Under the pieces are notes generated by a model. It was given only the letters and a program-made list of their open reading frames with translations, searched no databases and had not been told where the DNA came from. 64,000 nucleotides of DNA, from the NCBI RefSeq assembly GCF_030272615.1, contig NC_081411.1, positions 208,102,244 through 208,166,243 of the forward strand, read 5' to 3'. The number at the start of each line of letters is the position of its first letter. Position 1 is the first letter of the stretch. The DNA comes from Cryptomeria japonica. Taxonomy: Eukaryota; Streptophyta; Pinopsida; Cupressales; Cupressaceae. Shown here piece after piece: positions 21,930-33,850 of the stretch. A program made the translations under genes and the position numbers.

Positions 21930-23877
21930 AAACACTTCTCCAGATTCAAAGGCCACACCTTTAGGGAATGCCTTTAGGATACAAAATTAATTATTTCTTT
22001 AAAATATGTCTTATGTATGTAATAAATATGATACATTATATCAGATTTATATACTTCTGATCAGAACTTGTATATCATCTACTTCAAGACTTGTTATTGC
22101 TCAGAACAACTTTCTTAATCACGTATTTTTACCTATATAGATTATTAGTTTCCATTCTTAATTTCCACTTTCGTTACCTTTCTAGTCCTCCAATCTTATT
22201 CTTGCATGCTCAATTGTAACGCTTGCAATTCGGTGTTTTTAAACATGATTTACGTTTTATAATTTGGGTATTAATCTTCCAGTATGTGCTTATATTCACT
22301 TTATAAGCTTCCTTCACGAAATAATTTTTTTTTCCTACTGGTATAGATTATAATTTTTAAATATTTTATTTTTTATTTAGAAGGAAATATTTAATAATTC
22401 AAATAGTTATGTTGGTGATGATAATAATTATTGGTCATATAATTCTTTTTAAACCAGTGACATCATGGAAGATTTCGTACAATATACAAGGGATATGTTA
22501 AGATGTCTGTGGGCCATTAGACTTTATAATCAATGTTTGCAGTGGTTTAATTTAAAAATGGTAAATGTATCATAACCAGGAAACGGCTATGCAGCCATCT
22601 AAAATGCATCATATACAATGTTCAATAATTAACTCTGATTTTAATGTGGTGTGTTTTAGGTGCCGCATAACCATTGATTATTTTGAATCAATATTTTGTT
22701 CAAATGGATTGAAAAGTAGTTTTTAAGGTTGGAGTTACACTGATAGAAGTCAGAAGCTTGTATTTTTTGTTTTTCAAAAGATAAAGATGATAATGTGATG
22801 TGCTTGTAAGTGTTAAAGGGATTTTTAATTTTAATATCAATGTGAATGTTTTAATATTGAGGATATAATTATCAATAGAATTTTCATTGATTACAATTTT
22901 AACAAGTGAGAGATTTAATATAGGTAGTGTTTTTCTAATTACCATTTTGAAAAGTTTGAATATGCATGATTTGGGACATTAAAGGTCTACAATGGTAACA
23001 CGTAGTCATAATTATAATTACCCGTGGTGGTGGTATTTCGTGGTGGTGGTATTTCATTTATGGATACATTCTAGGCCTTTCAATATATGAATTATTGTGA
23101 TATATCATGGACATTTATTATTTTAGTTCTCTTTCCTTTCCTCTTTCTTCTCTTCTCTAATATATATTGTAAAACATTCATATGAATAAGGGGGCTAATA
23201 TTTTCTAGGAAAAGTATCACATTTTGGGAATTATATGCATGCATTTTATTCTCAATGCTTATATTGATTATTACCATGTTAAGTTTGATAATAAAACATT
23301 TTTTTTGTGTTCATCAATTGTTTTGTTAGAAAACCTTCTCTAATTCATAATCTATACCTAAGTAGTATTGGTTATTATGTCTAGAAGCTTACAATACTTT
23401 TGTAAGTGGATAATTATACACAATAGTTATTTGCTTGGCTTAATTATGGTTAATGCATCTTTCTCACTTCCACTGACCATTGAACCTCATGCTTTCAATG
23501 TCTATGTAATAAAAACATGTTTTCTAGTCTTGGTACAAATAGTTTTACTAATTTGAATGCTTTCTATTCATCTCCTCTTTATACTAATCAAAACTAGGTT
23601 AATGATAGTATAGGAGAAGGGGCCTTTCCATTGGACCTACACATTGAGTTCATTCACTTATGGGAATATCCATTAGCAATTTTCTATATGCAACACATGT
23701 ATTGAGAATATTTAGTACATTAATGTGTTATTACAATATCTAATATTATTAATTTTTGGGATCTTCAAAGATTTTATTCTTTAAAATTGGTCTTCAAAGA
23801 AGCCTTTTATTTTTAAATTACCATTTTGACAAAAAGTCATATGAAAATTCACTCTAAAAAGCATCCAACATCCACTT
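21930..23877. other. Upstream intergenic region, no gene recognised
   Basis: AT-rich DNA upstream of the F-box gene. The only notable item is an exact 16-bp tandem pair, CGTGGTGGTGGTATTT twice at 23023-23054. Short ORFs (22700-22945, 23092-23277, 23368-23556) have no recognisable domain. Confidence 0.5.
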
Positions 23878-24546
23878 TGTTAAGAAATTAAATTTATATC
23901 AGACTGATGCAATTCGTTCAATGTGCAAATCTCCCTTTAAATTCAAAGTATTCAAAATTTAATCCTTCAAAAATATGAATGTCAACAATGATAATGTATC
24001 AAGGGAAGTGTAGGGATTTTCTTCAAGTCTGAAATTCGTCGATCAAGGGAGAGAGAGCATTTATTGATTTCTATATCCTTCTCTCTTCAAATCGACAAAT
24101 ATATATATATATATATTGGGACATGTTATATCGTGTCCCTTACATACCAAGGGATGCGAACTTTATTTATGTTAGTTCACTTAACTCTTAACCAATTAAA
24201 TTCATTGATCTGTGCAAAACACATTATCAAGTTCGATCTAATGAATACGATCATGTAAACTTTGATCTTGTTTTATACAATGATGTCTTAATAATCATTA
24301 CATGATACAAGGCAAGAGAAGAATAGAATCTGATCACACAGAGATTAATGTAGAGTTTCGATCAAATATAAGGATGATGGCTGAAAAAGTATTCGAAGTG
24401 ATTATTCTTATAAACGCAAGGAAGGAGTATGTGTGTATGTATGTCAGTCCACATAGTGGACTGACATGCATACATACATGCTTATATATGTATAATCAAT
24501 ATTAATGGTCACCCTTATATCTGACCGAAGCTACTATGCATCAACA
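23878..24546 (-). repeat. 3' LTR of the minus-strand copia element
   Basis: 669 bp, reading TGTTGATGCATAG at 24546 to TTTCTTAACA at 23878 on the minus strand (TG...CA). It contains an (AT)n stretch at 24099-24117, where the 5' LTR has long GT runs, and a near-perfect hairpin at 24441-24467. Confidence 0.8.
24441..24467. repeat. Perfect inverted repeat inside the LTR
   Basis: ATGTCAGTCCAC and GTGGACTGACAT flank a 3-base loop (ATA), giving 12-bp arms. With one 4-base interruption, pairing extends into GTATGT / ACATAC on either side. It could form a stem in LTR RNA. Confidence 0.85.
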
Positions 24547-24556
24547 CTCCCTCTTA
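24547..24556 (-). other. Polypurine tract of the minus-strand copia element
   Basis: On the minus strand TAAGAGGGAG lies directly before the LTR start TGTTGATG, the usual copia arrangement. Confidence 0.75.
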
Positions 24557-25077
24557 GCTAAGGAAGATAATCAAGTATGAAGATATCACCTAACTCATGA
24601 TATTGGAGGATGGTTTAAGAACATCAAGTCACATGACATTCTTCACATAAACATCTAGGTTATGGTATGTGCACTGACATCGTGTCTCATGATGTCTACC
24701 ATAACAAGTCATGGCATTTCCATGGATATTATGTCACATAATACCCACCATGATCATCTCATAAGGAGCATAATTATATTGAACTAATATCAAGTCTCAT
24801 GATATCTATCAATAATCCCAAGATATATTAACTATCATGACATGTCCATGAAACCAAGTCACATGATATTCGTCATGATAGTGAACCGATCATTATAAAG
24901 TCATCACCTTACAATGTCAGATGCAATTGTTCATTATTTGAAAGATCGTCACCTTTGAATAATGTACACAGGGTAGGCCCATAAGTCATAGAGTCAAACA
25001 TATGACAGAAGAGTTTACACATTAAACATCCTTATTTATATTAATACAAATAGAAATTTAGAGATAATCTCAATAAC
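24557..25077 (-). other. 3' untranslated region of the copia element with a repeated motif
   Basis: Lies between the pol stop and the polypurine tract. A degenerate motif AAGTC(A/T)CATGATATTC recurs about six times between about 24625 and 24870 at irregular spacing of 25-60 bp. There is no ORF of note. Confidence 0.55.
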
Positions 25078-26710
25078 TTACATTTCAACCATACCAAATT
25101 TCTTCCTGAAGTGTTCAACTTTCACTCTGGGGAGCGGCTTGGTAAGAATGTCTATTGTTTAATCACTTGTATCGATATACTCCAACTGGATCACATTCCT
25201 TTCTACCATGTCTCTCACATAGTGGTAAGGAATCTCTATATGCTTTGATCTATCATGAAATACTAGATTTATAGACAGTTTGATGCAGCTTTGATTGTCA
25301 CAGTGGATGATAGTAGGCTTCAAAGGCTCTCCAAATAATCCCACAAGCAGTTTTCAAAGCCACACTATTTCTCTTGCTCCCAAAGATGCTACAATGTATT
25401 AGGCCTCTGTGGAGCTTTGAGTTACTGAAGACTGTTTTCTGCATATCCAAGAAATCATAGCTGATCCCAAACTGAAGCAAAAACCTGATGTGTTTTTTTG
25501 ATCAGTCACACTTTCATCCCAATCAGAATTAGAGTAACCATGTGTATTTAGATCAACATTAAATTATATTTGAGTCCATGTCCAATAGTACCTTGAAGGT
25601 ACCTCAATATATGCTTAGCAACAACAAGATGTATCTCTCAAGGTTCACACATAAACTAGATCAAGGCATTCACTGCATAGCAAATATCCGGTCGAGTGTT
25701 AACCAGGTACATTAGTGATCCAATTATATGTCTGTAAAGAGTAGGGTCTGCAAGTTTGGATTCTATTGCTGCTTCTTTTAGTTTATGTAGGTTGGTTTCC
25801 ATGGGTGTCGACATTGGTTTGCAGTTCAACATTCCAAATCTTTTCAAAATATCAATTGTGTATTTCCCTTGATTTAGAAAAATACCATCCGATTTTTGCG
25901 AAACTTCCAATTCAAGGAAGTAGTGTAGATTTCCCAAGTCTTTCATATCAAATTCTGATGCTAGGTCCTTCTTACATTGAACAATGAGGTGATTTTCTCC
26001 TATATTTAGAAGATCACCAACATATAGAATAAGTATCAACAAATCACCATTAATTACTTTAAAGTAAAGATTTGGATCTGTATTATTCTTGGAGAATCCT
26101 AGACTCAACAAATAGCTGTCGATCCACTCATACCAAGCTCGGGGAGCCTGTTTAAGTCCATATAAAGCTTTCTTCAGTTTGCACACATGTGAAGCTACAT
26201 TATGAATCACAAAACCTTCAGGTTCTTCTAGATAGACTTATTCCTCAATAGTGCCATTTAAGAATGCAATTTTCACATCCATTTGATGGATCTTCCATCC
26301 TTTAGCGAATGGAATAGCTATGACTGCTCTAACGAAGGTATACTTAGAAACAGGTGCACATGTCTCTTCATAATCAATACCTTCCTTCTGTGAGAATCCT
26401 CTGGTGACAAAACATGCTTTATGTTTCTCTATACTGCGATCTGCAACATGTTTAATTTTGAAAAGTCACTTGGATGAGACAACAAATTTTTCTTTTGGTC
26501 TAGGAACTATGTCCCATCATTCTTTAGAATGGATCGGTACTCTTCTATCATAGCATTCTTCCAAACTTGATGCTTGAGGGCTTCTATAACACTAGTAGGT
26601 TCAAAATTAATGATTTCACTCATTAATGCATCATATGTTAATTTGTGAGGTCTTTTACTCTCTCTGAATGTTCCTTTGGGTGCTGCATGGATTTTTGCTT
26701 GTTGTATCAT
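25078..26710 (-). pseudogene. Reverse transcriptase and RNase H of the minus-strand copia element
   Basis: On the minus strand: CKLKKALYGLKQAPRAWYE (RT, about 26110-26180), LILILYVGDLLNIGEN in place of the catalytic YVDD (second catalytic residue changed to Gly), FDMKDLGNLHYFLELEV, MSTPMETN and SLMYLVNTRPDICYAVN. The RNase H end reads IIHCDNQSCIKLSINLVFHD then RSKHIEIPYHYVRD. The frame ends EHFRKKFGMVEM with TAA at 25078. Several stops interrupt it. Confidence 0.85.
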
Positions 26711-26782
26711 CTTTCTAACCCAAAGTGGTCTCTTGTTATTATTTTCTAGTTCCTCTTCATGAGTCTCTAGAGGAATATGACT

Positions 26783-28037
26783 TTAATTTGTAGTTTCATT
26801 TGGACACTCCCTTTGAAACTCAGGAGCAAGATCTTCTTCCATACCTTTGTTTGAATCCGGTATTTCTATCTTATTTGATCTCTTGGCCTTCTTAAAGGCA
26901 ATGTCTTCTTCAAAAATGACATCTTTACTCAGTTCAATTTGTCTCTGTCTAGGTATATATATTCTGTAAGCTTTTGAAGTTTCACTGTAGCCTACAAATA
27001 TTCCTTTCCTCCCAGAAGGTTCTAGTTTTAATCTCTTCTCTTTGGGCACATAAATGTAAACTGGACACTCGAATATTCTTAAGTGACTGATATCTAGTTT
27101 TATACCAGTAAAGGCTTCTTCAGGAGTTTAATTTTCCAAGTGAGAGTGAGGAAATCTATTTTGAATGTATACGATTGTATTAGAAGCTTCAACCCAGAAT
27201 GAGGTTTCTAGGTTTTGATAATAAAGCATTGCTCTAGCTGCCTCTACTATAGTTCTATTTTTCCTCTCACCAACTCCATTTTGTTGAGGATTATAGGGTA
27301 CAGTGAACTCCCTCTTAATCCATGCATTTACACAAAACTCTTTAAAGATTTCAGAAGTATATCCTTTCCCATTGTCTATTCTAAGTATTTTAATTTTCTT
27401 CTCGGAAGAATTTTCTGTGAGAGCTTTGAATTCAAGAAACCTTTTAAGGATCTCTTCTGATTCTTTGCTTGAGAAAGTATATCCAGGTCTTCCTGGAGAG
27501 GTCATCAATCAAAATTACATAATTCTAACACAACTTTAGTTCTACTCAAACTATTAGGACAAGTACCCTTGGTATTTTTTCCCAAGGCACACCCTTACAT
27601 GACCCATTGTGAGTTTGATTTAGTTTAGGTAGTCTGGTTACAAATTTATCCATAGAAGTTAGGGCACGAAAGTGAATATTGCCTAAACTTTCATGCCAGA
27701 TCTCATTTGAGTCAGAAGTCTCATGAATGGGGGCTTGATTTGATTCAGTGCAAAGTTTATAAAAGTGTCCTTGTCTTATGCCTATAGTTTGGGCCTTCTC
27801 TATGGTTGAGTTCTTTAGCCATGCTAGGACTTTACCCTCCATCAATATAACTCTATATCCGTTATCTTCAAGAGCTGATATACATATTAAATTTCTCTTA
27901 ATACCTAGCACATATAGTACTCCAGTGAGTTGAATAGAGATCCTAAATTTCAATTTGATGGTGCAGGTTCCAAATCCTTTTACGGGATATGCAGAATCAT
28001 CCCCAATTATAACCTCTTCATCAAATTCTTCTACCAT
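26783..28037 (-). pseudogene. Integrase region of the minus-strand copia element
   Basis: On the minus strand, GAG-pre-integrase residues (IWHESLGNIHFRALTSMDKF) lead to the core LRIDNGKGYTSEIFKEF and NPQQNGVGERKNRTIVEAAR. The second Asp and the Glu of the catalytic triad are kept. The copia C-terminal blocks are AMLYYQNLETSFWVEASN, GRKGIFVGYSETSKAYRIYI and LSKDVIFEEDIAF. A frame break with stops lies near 27510-27545, in the region of the first catalytic Asp, which is not seen. Confidence 0.85.
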
Positions 28038-28994
28038 AGTTTCTAAGTGATCTCGGTATCCTGTAACATGTCTCGATGATCCACTATCGATTACCCATAT
28101 GTTAAGTTTGTTTAAGACTTAGCTGGATAATGGTGAGTAGAAAGCAAAAATTTCATAATCATGTTCTATATTTGTCTTTCCGATTTTAGCAAATGAGGCT
28201 TGTTGTTTTGTTCTGCCAGGACACTTGACCGCATAGTGTCCATATTGATCACATCTAAAACATTGAACTTTCAATAGGTCCTTTCTCTGCTTGGATGAAC
28301 TTTTTCCATGAGAATTTCTCCTCCTTTTGAAGTTCTTCTTCTTCTTACCTTTCTTATGAGAATTTGTGTTAAAGACATAAATATCCTCATCGATAGGTTT
28401 CTACTTCCCTTTTGTTATTTGTCTTGACTCTTCTTGTAGACAATCAGATCTTAATCGATCAAATTTAGGAAGCTTGGATCTTGTGCTTATTCCTTGGACA
28501 AATGATTCCCATGAATTTGGAAGACCACCTAAGGTTATGAGTGTCAATTCCTTGCTATCAATTTCATATCCAATTGTTGATAGTTGGTCCCTTAGTTCAG
28601 TGATTCTCGTGAACTATGCATTGACATATTCTCCCTTATTCATGCTTATATTATTAATTTGCCTCTTTAGGGCAAGGGTTCTTCCTATATTATTTATTTA
28701 AAATGCATTATCAAGAGATTCGAACATAAGGTATGCAGTTTCATGTTTTGCTAATATAGGTACAATATGATCCCTGACTGCATCCACTATAAGTTTCATA
28801 GCTTTCTCATTGCTTTCAATCCATTGAGTTTTCTCAGGTTCATTTTCAGGTTCAGCTGTCTTTTCTTTTATGAAGGAGTCTAATTTATTTTCCTTTAGAA
28901 GAATCACAATTCTGAGATTCCAAGATATGAAGTTGTTGGCTCGTTCGAGTCGATCTTCAAATCTGATCATGTTTGACATTGTGAAGAATGTCAT
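28038..28994 (-). pseudogene. gag and protease start of the minus-strand copia element
   Basis: Starts at ATG 28994, about 70 bp after the PBS. The N-terminus reads MIRFEDRLERANNFISWNLR, typical of copia gag. An intact CCHC knuckle, CFRCDQYGHYAVKC, lies at about 28222-28266, and the protease loop WVIDSGSSRHVTGY, with the DSG triad intact, lies at about 28065-28105. The middle of gag has frameshifts and stops. The protease continues into the 28037-27546 frame. Confidence 0.8.
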
Positions 28995-29061
28995 GTGACT
29001 GCAATACTTAATAGATGATAGTCTGATGTCTCAAATTTAATTTGGATCTCCTTTTACCAGG

Positions 29062-29073
29062 GCTCTGATACCA
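29062..29073 (-). other. Primer-binding site (tRNA-Met type)
   Basis: On the minus strand TGGTATCAGAGC directly follows the LTR end TTCTTAACA, matching the 3' end of plant initiator tRNA-Met, the usual copia primer. Confidence 0.9.
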
Positions 29074-29294
29074 TGTTAAGAAATTATATTTATATCATAA
29101 TGATGCAATTTGTTCAATGTGGAGATTTCTCTTTAAATTCGGAGTATTCATATTTTAATCCTTCCAAAATATGAATGTCAACAATGATAATGTATCAAGG
29201 GCAGTGCGGGGATTTTCTTCAAGTCTAAAATTCATCAATCAAGGGAGAGAGAGCATTTATTGATTTCTATATCCTTCTCTCTTAAAATTGGCAA

Positions 29295-29298
<4 letters not shown>

Positions 29299-29352
<54 letters not shown>
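29299..29352 (+). repeat. (GT)27 microsatellite
   Basis: 54 bp of uninterrupted GT inside the partial 5' LTR. Confidence 0.95.
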
Positions 29353-29354
<2 letters not shown>

Positions 29355-29402
29355 AGTGGGACATGTTATGAGGGTACATGTCTCCACATGTGTGTTTGGC
29401 GA

Positions 29403-29411
<9 letters not shown>

Positions 29412-29476
<65 letters not shown>
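29412..29476 (+). repeat. (TG)32 microsatellite
   Basis: About 65 bp of uninterrupted TG, preceded by a short AT run, 60 bp after the first GT run and followed by the same GTTTAGTGGGACATG block. Confidence 0.95.
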
Positions 29477-29478
<2 letters not shown>

Positions 29479-29795
29479 AGTGGGACATGTTATGAGGGGA
29501 CATGTCTCCACAATGTGGAGGAATGTCCACTCATATCATGTCCCTTACATGCCAAGGGATGCAAACTTTATTTATGCAACCCCACCATAATCCATTCCTT
29601 GCAAAAAGGGAGGCCCACGTGGGTGTCCATGTGGGTCTACCCTTATTTCTTTTTTCTTTTTGTTATTTAACAAAAATAAATAAATATATATCTTATAGAA
29701 AAAAAAAATAATAAATAAAGTTTTAATATTATTAAATTTCAAATTGTATTAAATAGTATTTGGTTATAAAGTTTTAATATTATTTAATTTCAAAG

Positions 29796-30075
29796 TGGAT
29801 AGAATCGCCGACAGAGGCAATCCACACAAGAGCTTATGGATAGAATCACCGACTGAGGCAATCCACACAAGAGCTCATGGATAGAATCGCCGACTGAGGC
29901 AATCCATGTAAGAGCTTGTGGATAGAATCGCCGATTGAGGCAATCCATGTGAGAGCTCATGGATAGAATCATCGACCGAGGCAATCCACACAAGAGCTTG
30001 TGGATAGAATCACCGACAGAGGCAATCCACTCAAGAGTTTGTGAATAGAATCACTGACAGAGGCAATTCAGATCT
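29796..30075 (+). repeat. 41-bp minisatellite, about 7 copies
   Basis: Units beginning TGGATAGAATC start at 29796, 29837, 29878, 29919, 29960, 30001 and 30042 (TGAATAG): exact 41-bp spacing throughout. The last unit is partial. Each contains a GACTGAGGCAATCCA-like core. It lies between the copia 5' LTR and the tract of the next LTR. Confidence 0.95.
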
Positions 30076-30147
30076 TGAAACTATGGTCCCAAGATAAGCA
30101 TCATACGATTAATGAATATTTCTCCCAATATCTTTTATCCTCCCTAG

Positions 30148-30660
30148 CTAAGAGGGAGTGTTGATGATTTATAGCTTCAGTTGGATAAAATTAAAGGTTA
30201 AATTGGCCTTAAGGCCTTAACATTTAATAATATATATCATTCTAATCACCAATATGCACATTGCTTTCATTAATTATTTATGTTTAGTTAGCACGTATTA
30301 TGTCTTGTTTGCCTATCCGTGATTACACATCGCACCCCCTCATTTGGTATGCCACCCCGATTGAGGTCACAACCCCTCATCAAAATTGAATGAGTATTTA
30401 TCTTCTATCAGGGCAATTGCTAGGCATGTGGTTGTGAGAGACCAATACTGATCGGACATATACGTCATAGGAGAGGCTGATGTAAATTTAGTGTATACGA
30501 TATAGAGGGTTATACTGTTCTCTTCTAACACATATATATCTGTTCGTGGTCTGCAGAAAATATACGTGTGAAGTCAGGATATTACAATTGATGTGTAATT
30601 TATAAAGATCATTTGTTGTGCATCTTCACCCAGCAATTTATATATAAGCAAATTGATTAT
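30148..30660 (+). mobile_element. Polypurine tract and LTR start of a related plus-strand copia element
   Basis: CTAAGAGGGAG (30148-30158) followed by TGTTGATG (30159) is a copia polypurine tract and LTR start. It closely resembles, in inverted orientation, the one at 24546 (CTAAGAGGGAG|TGTTGATG, then TAGCTTC). The right end was not found; 30660 is an estimate. No pol of this element is visible, so it is a fragment. Confidence 0.55.
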
Positions 30661-33600
30661 ACTAGAAGGATCAAGTGACTAAAGGAGGAATTAATAACCT
30701 CAATAGTATATTATGTTTAATGGTGATTTTAATTATGAAAGATAGTTTTCTTGAGGTAGACGAAGGTGTGAAGGGTCATTTGGAATATATCTAAAAGCTT
30801 TCAACTAGTGTATGGAGTTCAAATTGATGAATTTGGCATTATTTCATCAATTTAGTCCCATTTATCAGGTATTAATTGTAGGTATGCTCTAGTGAATATG
30901 AAACCAACAAATATAGCTATCAAAACTAGACAATTTTTATATTCACAAACTGAACAAAATGTGAATGGATGGAACTCCAAATGTTCCATATTCTAGGATA
31001 TTTTCCCCCTTCCACTAGACATGGAAGTGGGGGGAATCTTTTTTAAAAATTATTGGATAGAGATTCGATGCTAGATAGTGAACTCTTGTTTGCAAACAAT
31101 TTGTTCATGCATTATAATAGAATATTTAGAATTGTGGCAGCAATGTAGGCATTTGGAGTAGTTGAATTTTGTTTCTTTTCTTTTCAACCAATTGTGTTAT
31201 ATTGGTGGCATGAGGCAAGTAATTACACTTTTCCCAAAGTTTTCTTTTCATAATCATTTCTTTGGTTGCTAACATGGCATCTATATTTTTGTCATGTTTT
31301 TTCAATTTCATGAGTATATTTATTTCCATGTCAACTATTGCTTCATAGTTAGTGAATTTGATTTTGTTAGTACTTTATTTATCGACACTTTAGTTTGTAT
31401 TATTGAAATGAATTTGATAAATATTTTGAAACATAAATTCAACTCTTTCTAAATCAGCATGACTAAGGTGAGATGTTATTTGTGATTGTAGAACTTGGAA
31501 TCATATTTTTCAATATGTATATTATAATATTATAAAAATAATCTAATAACTTTAAATTTTGTAGAAATATATTATAACGTTAAATTCAACAAGCTAGGTT
31601 GACATATATTGATATTATATCACCATGCCTCTATATATTGTCAGTCTTATATTAAAGATAATATCATAATTTAATTTACAAACACTAGTCTCATCAATAG
31701 AAACCAAACAACCAAATAGGTATATCAAGCCTTAAGAATTATAGAGTTTTTGTTTCGTCTTAATATTTATTTCCTTGTCTATTAATTTCTAACTTTCTCA
31801 ATGCATGTGATTTTCAGCAAATGGACAAAATAAATTTATTTAAGATGTTTAAAAACTCTGAAAAGCCATAGCATTACAAAGAATAATTTTGCATAGAGAC
31901 TCAAGTTTTCACATACTTCTTATTTTAAGAATAGATATTATTGCTTTTTTCATTATATATAACACATCTAATGCTATAATCAATAACTATCTTGCAACTT
32001 GATTCAGTCAAAGTATGTATTAAATCCCCCCACTAATACATATATTCATTAATTAATACAGAACCATATGCAACATGATTCGTAGTTGATGTAGAGGTAG
32101 GGAAATATGCAAAGGACTTAAACACACTAAAAGATTATGTACACAACATATTCTCATAAAATCTCTTGGATGTACCACTTGGTTTATATGCTTACACATT
32201 CAATGAGGTTTTGAACCAACATTATAAGGGCAATGTAGACATCGTAGAAAACTAGTCTTGGTCTTATAGGATCATGAACAATCAAAACTAGTGGTTCTCA
32301 ACAATGTCACACATGCTAGAGTTGATGATCATTACAATTCTACAATTAGGATTGTCAATCATTGATGGCCAAAGGCCAAATCAATACATTAATGACTTAA
32401 AGTTTCTTAACCTTGGCTTGAGCGACCCAACACAACATCTAAGTTTAGTCGAGCTTGAGTATTAGACACCCAAAATCCTCACCAAGACCTTATCTTGCGG
32501 ACAATGGCACTTGTTAACAAAACTATCACAGTCTACCCTCTTAGGACAATCAATAATTCTTTTGGTCTTTAACTACAATTTGTCCCCCAACCAAGTTATT
32601 TTGGTTAACATGGTCTCCATGCATCTCCACAACATCACATACAAGGAAAATCATTTACTTAGTCTTTACAAGGAAAATTCTTCTACTTTGTCGTCCTTCT
32701 CTATTTGATACATGAAGATATTAGACCCTCTACTGCACCAACACACATGTGAACCCCCTCATCAATCCTTGCAAAATTTGAATATGAAAATATATACATT
32801 TGCATGTCATTCCACCAGTTTTTAGCATTTTCCTACAAGTGGAAGGCCATTAACATATTATTCTTGGTTATTGGTTACCCTACCTAGGGTTTTTACTACT
32901 CTGGAGTAAAAATACAATAACTTTCTTCATACTTAATGGATCTGAATGAAAATAAAATTAATAGAAAGTAGATTCAAAGGAATTTCATCTCCCACTAGTC
33001 TTAGTTCTCCAACTTGCAAGTGCAATCCGTACTAAACATATTTGCAAACTAATACGTTAAAAAGTGTAAAAATTAATGTGTTTTTATTGCTCAAAACATC
33101 AAAGTAAAAACATTAAACCCATGGGTCATGTGTATGAGGCCTATTCATTCCTATTAAACCTATTTATAACCCCCAACTCACCCTCAACTAACATTTAGCA
33201 ACTTTTTGAAAAGTTGTCATTACAAAATAAAAAGTTGTCATACAACATTGACAACAAATGAGCAATTTTTTACATATTTTAACTAAATGAGCCCAAACTT
33301 CCACAAATGAATCCAACTGATAATTAATGGTCCAAAATGACCTTATTGACATTAAACAACAGAAAATAAAATGAAAATACAATTTTGAGTATGTTGAGCA
33401 TGAGGGTGCTCCTGCATCAGTACTTAATCTAACAGACACTAATGCTTTCTATTTTATTTTGTGCCTCTCAAATAAATTTAGTTATAAAATTACCCATGAG
33501 CATTGATGTTGGCTATAAAAATAGAAGAATATCTTCATTTATATATTTTATTCATTGATATATGTAAATCTATAATCTTTCTTGCTACATCCTTTTCGTT

Positions 33601-33850
33601 TACTGCATGCACTATGGGAAGTTACATCCATGTGGATTGCTCTTGGCTGACTCTTCATTAAATTTCCCTTTCTTGAATTTGGATGCACACTTTTCTTTGA
33701 ACTTAAATGTCATCATATTTTAACATGGTTAGTGTCTCATGATGCAAAGAACAAGAATACAGTTTCAATAGAAGTAAAGTTGTGGAAGATAATATTGGAA
33801 AATAGGTGTTGTACACCTTGCATAATAATTTTTATAATTATTTAATATTT
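30661..33850. other. About 3.2 kb with no recognisable gene
   Basis: AT-rich DNA with only short ORFs (31126-31329, 32511-32708, 33188-33439), none with a known motif. No LTR pair, long tandem repeat or RNA gene was seen. Confidence 0.5.

Larger units (their letters stand above)
23878..29577 (-). mobile_element. Ty1/copia LTR retrotransposon, minus strand, degenerate
   Basis: Direct repeats at 23878 onward and 29074 onward, both beginning TGTTAAGAAATTA on the plus strand, are LTR ends. Between them on the minus strand lie PBS, gag, protease, integrase, RT and RNase H in copia order (integrase before RT). The 3' LTR is complete; the 5' LTR matches it only as far as about 29577 and is replaced beyond. 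Stops occur in every domain, but several catalytic motifs survive, so it looks younger than the Tat element. The copia sublineage was not determined. Confidence 0.85.
29074..29577 (-). repeat. 5' LTR of the minus-strand copia element, partial, with microsatellites
   Basis: Matches 23878-24163 in parts, ending with a shared AACTTTATTTATG. It has been expanded by two GT runs and by a duplicated block GTTTAGTGGGACATGTTATG that follows each run (29351 and 29475). Beyond 29577 similarity to the 3' LTR ends. Confidence 0.7.

Noticed and set aside
29260-29670. 136-codon ORF rich in Val-Cys repeats
   Set aside because: It is the translation of the GT microsatellites; not a gene.
29796-30075. Regular 41-bp repeats resembling a CRISPR array
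   Set aside because: Units are directly adjacent with no unique spacers, and the sequence is from a plant; it is a minisatellite.
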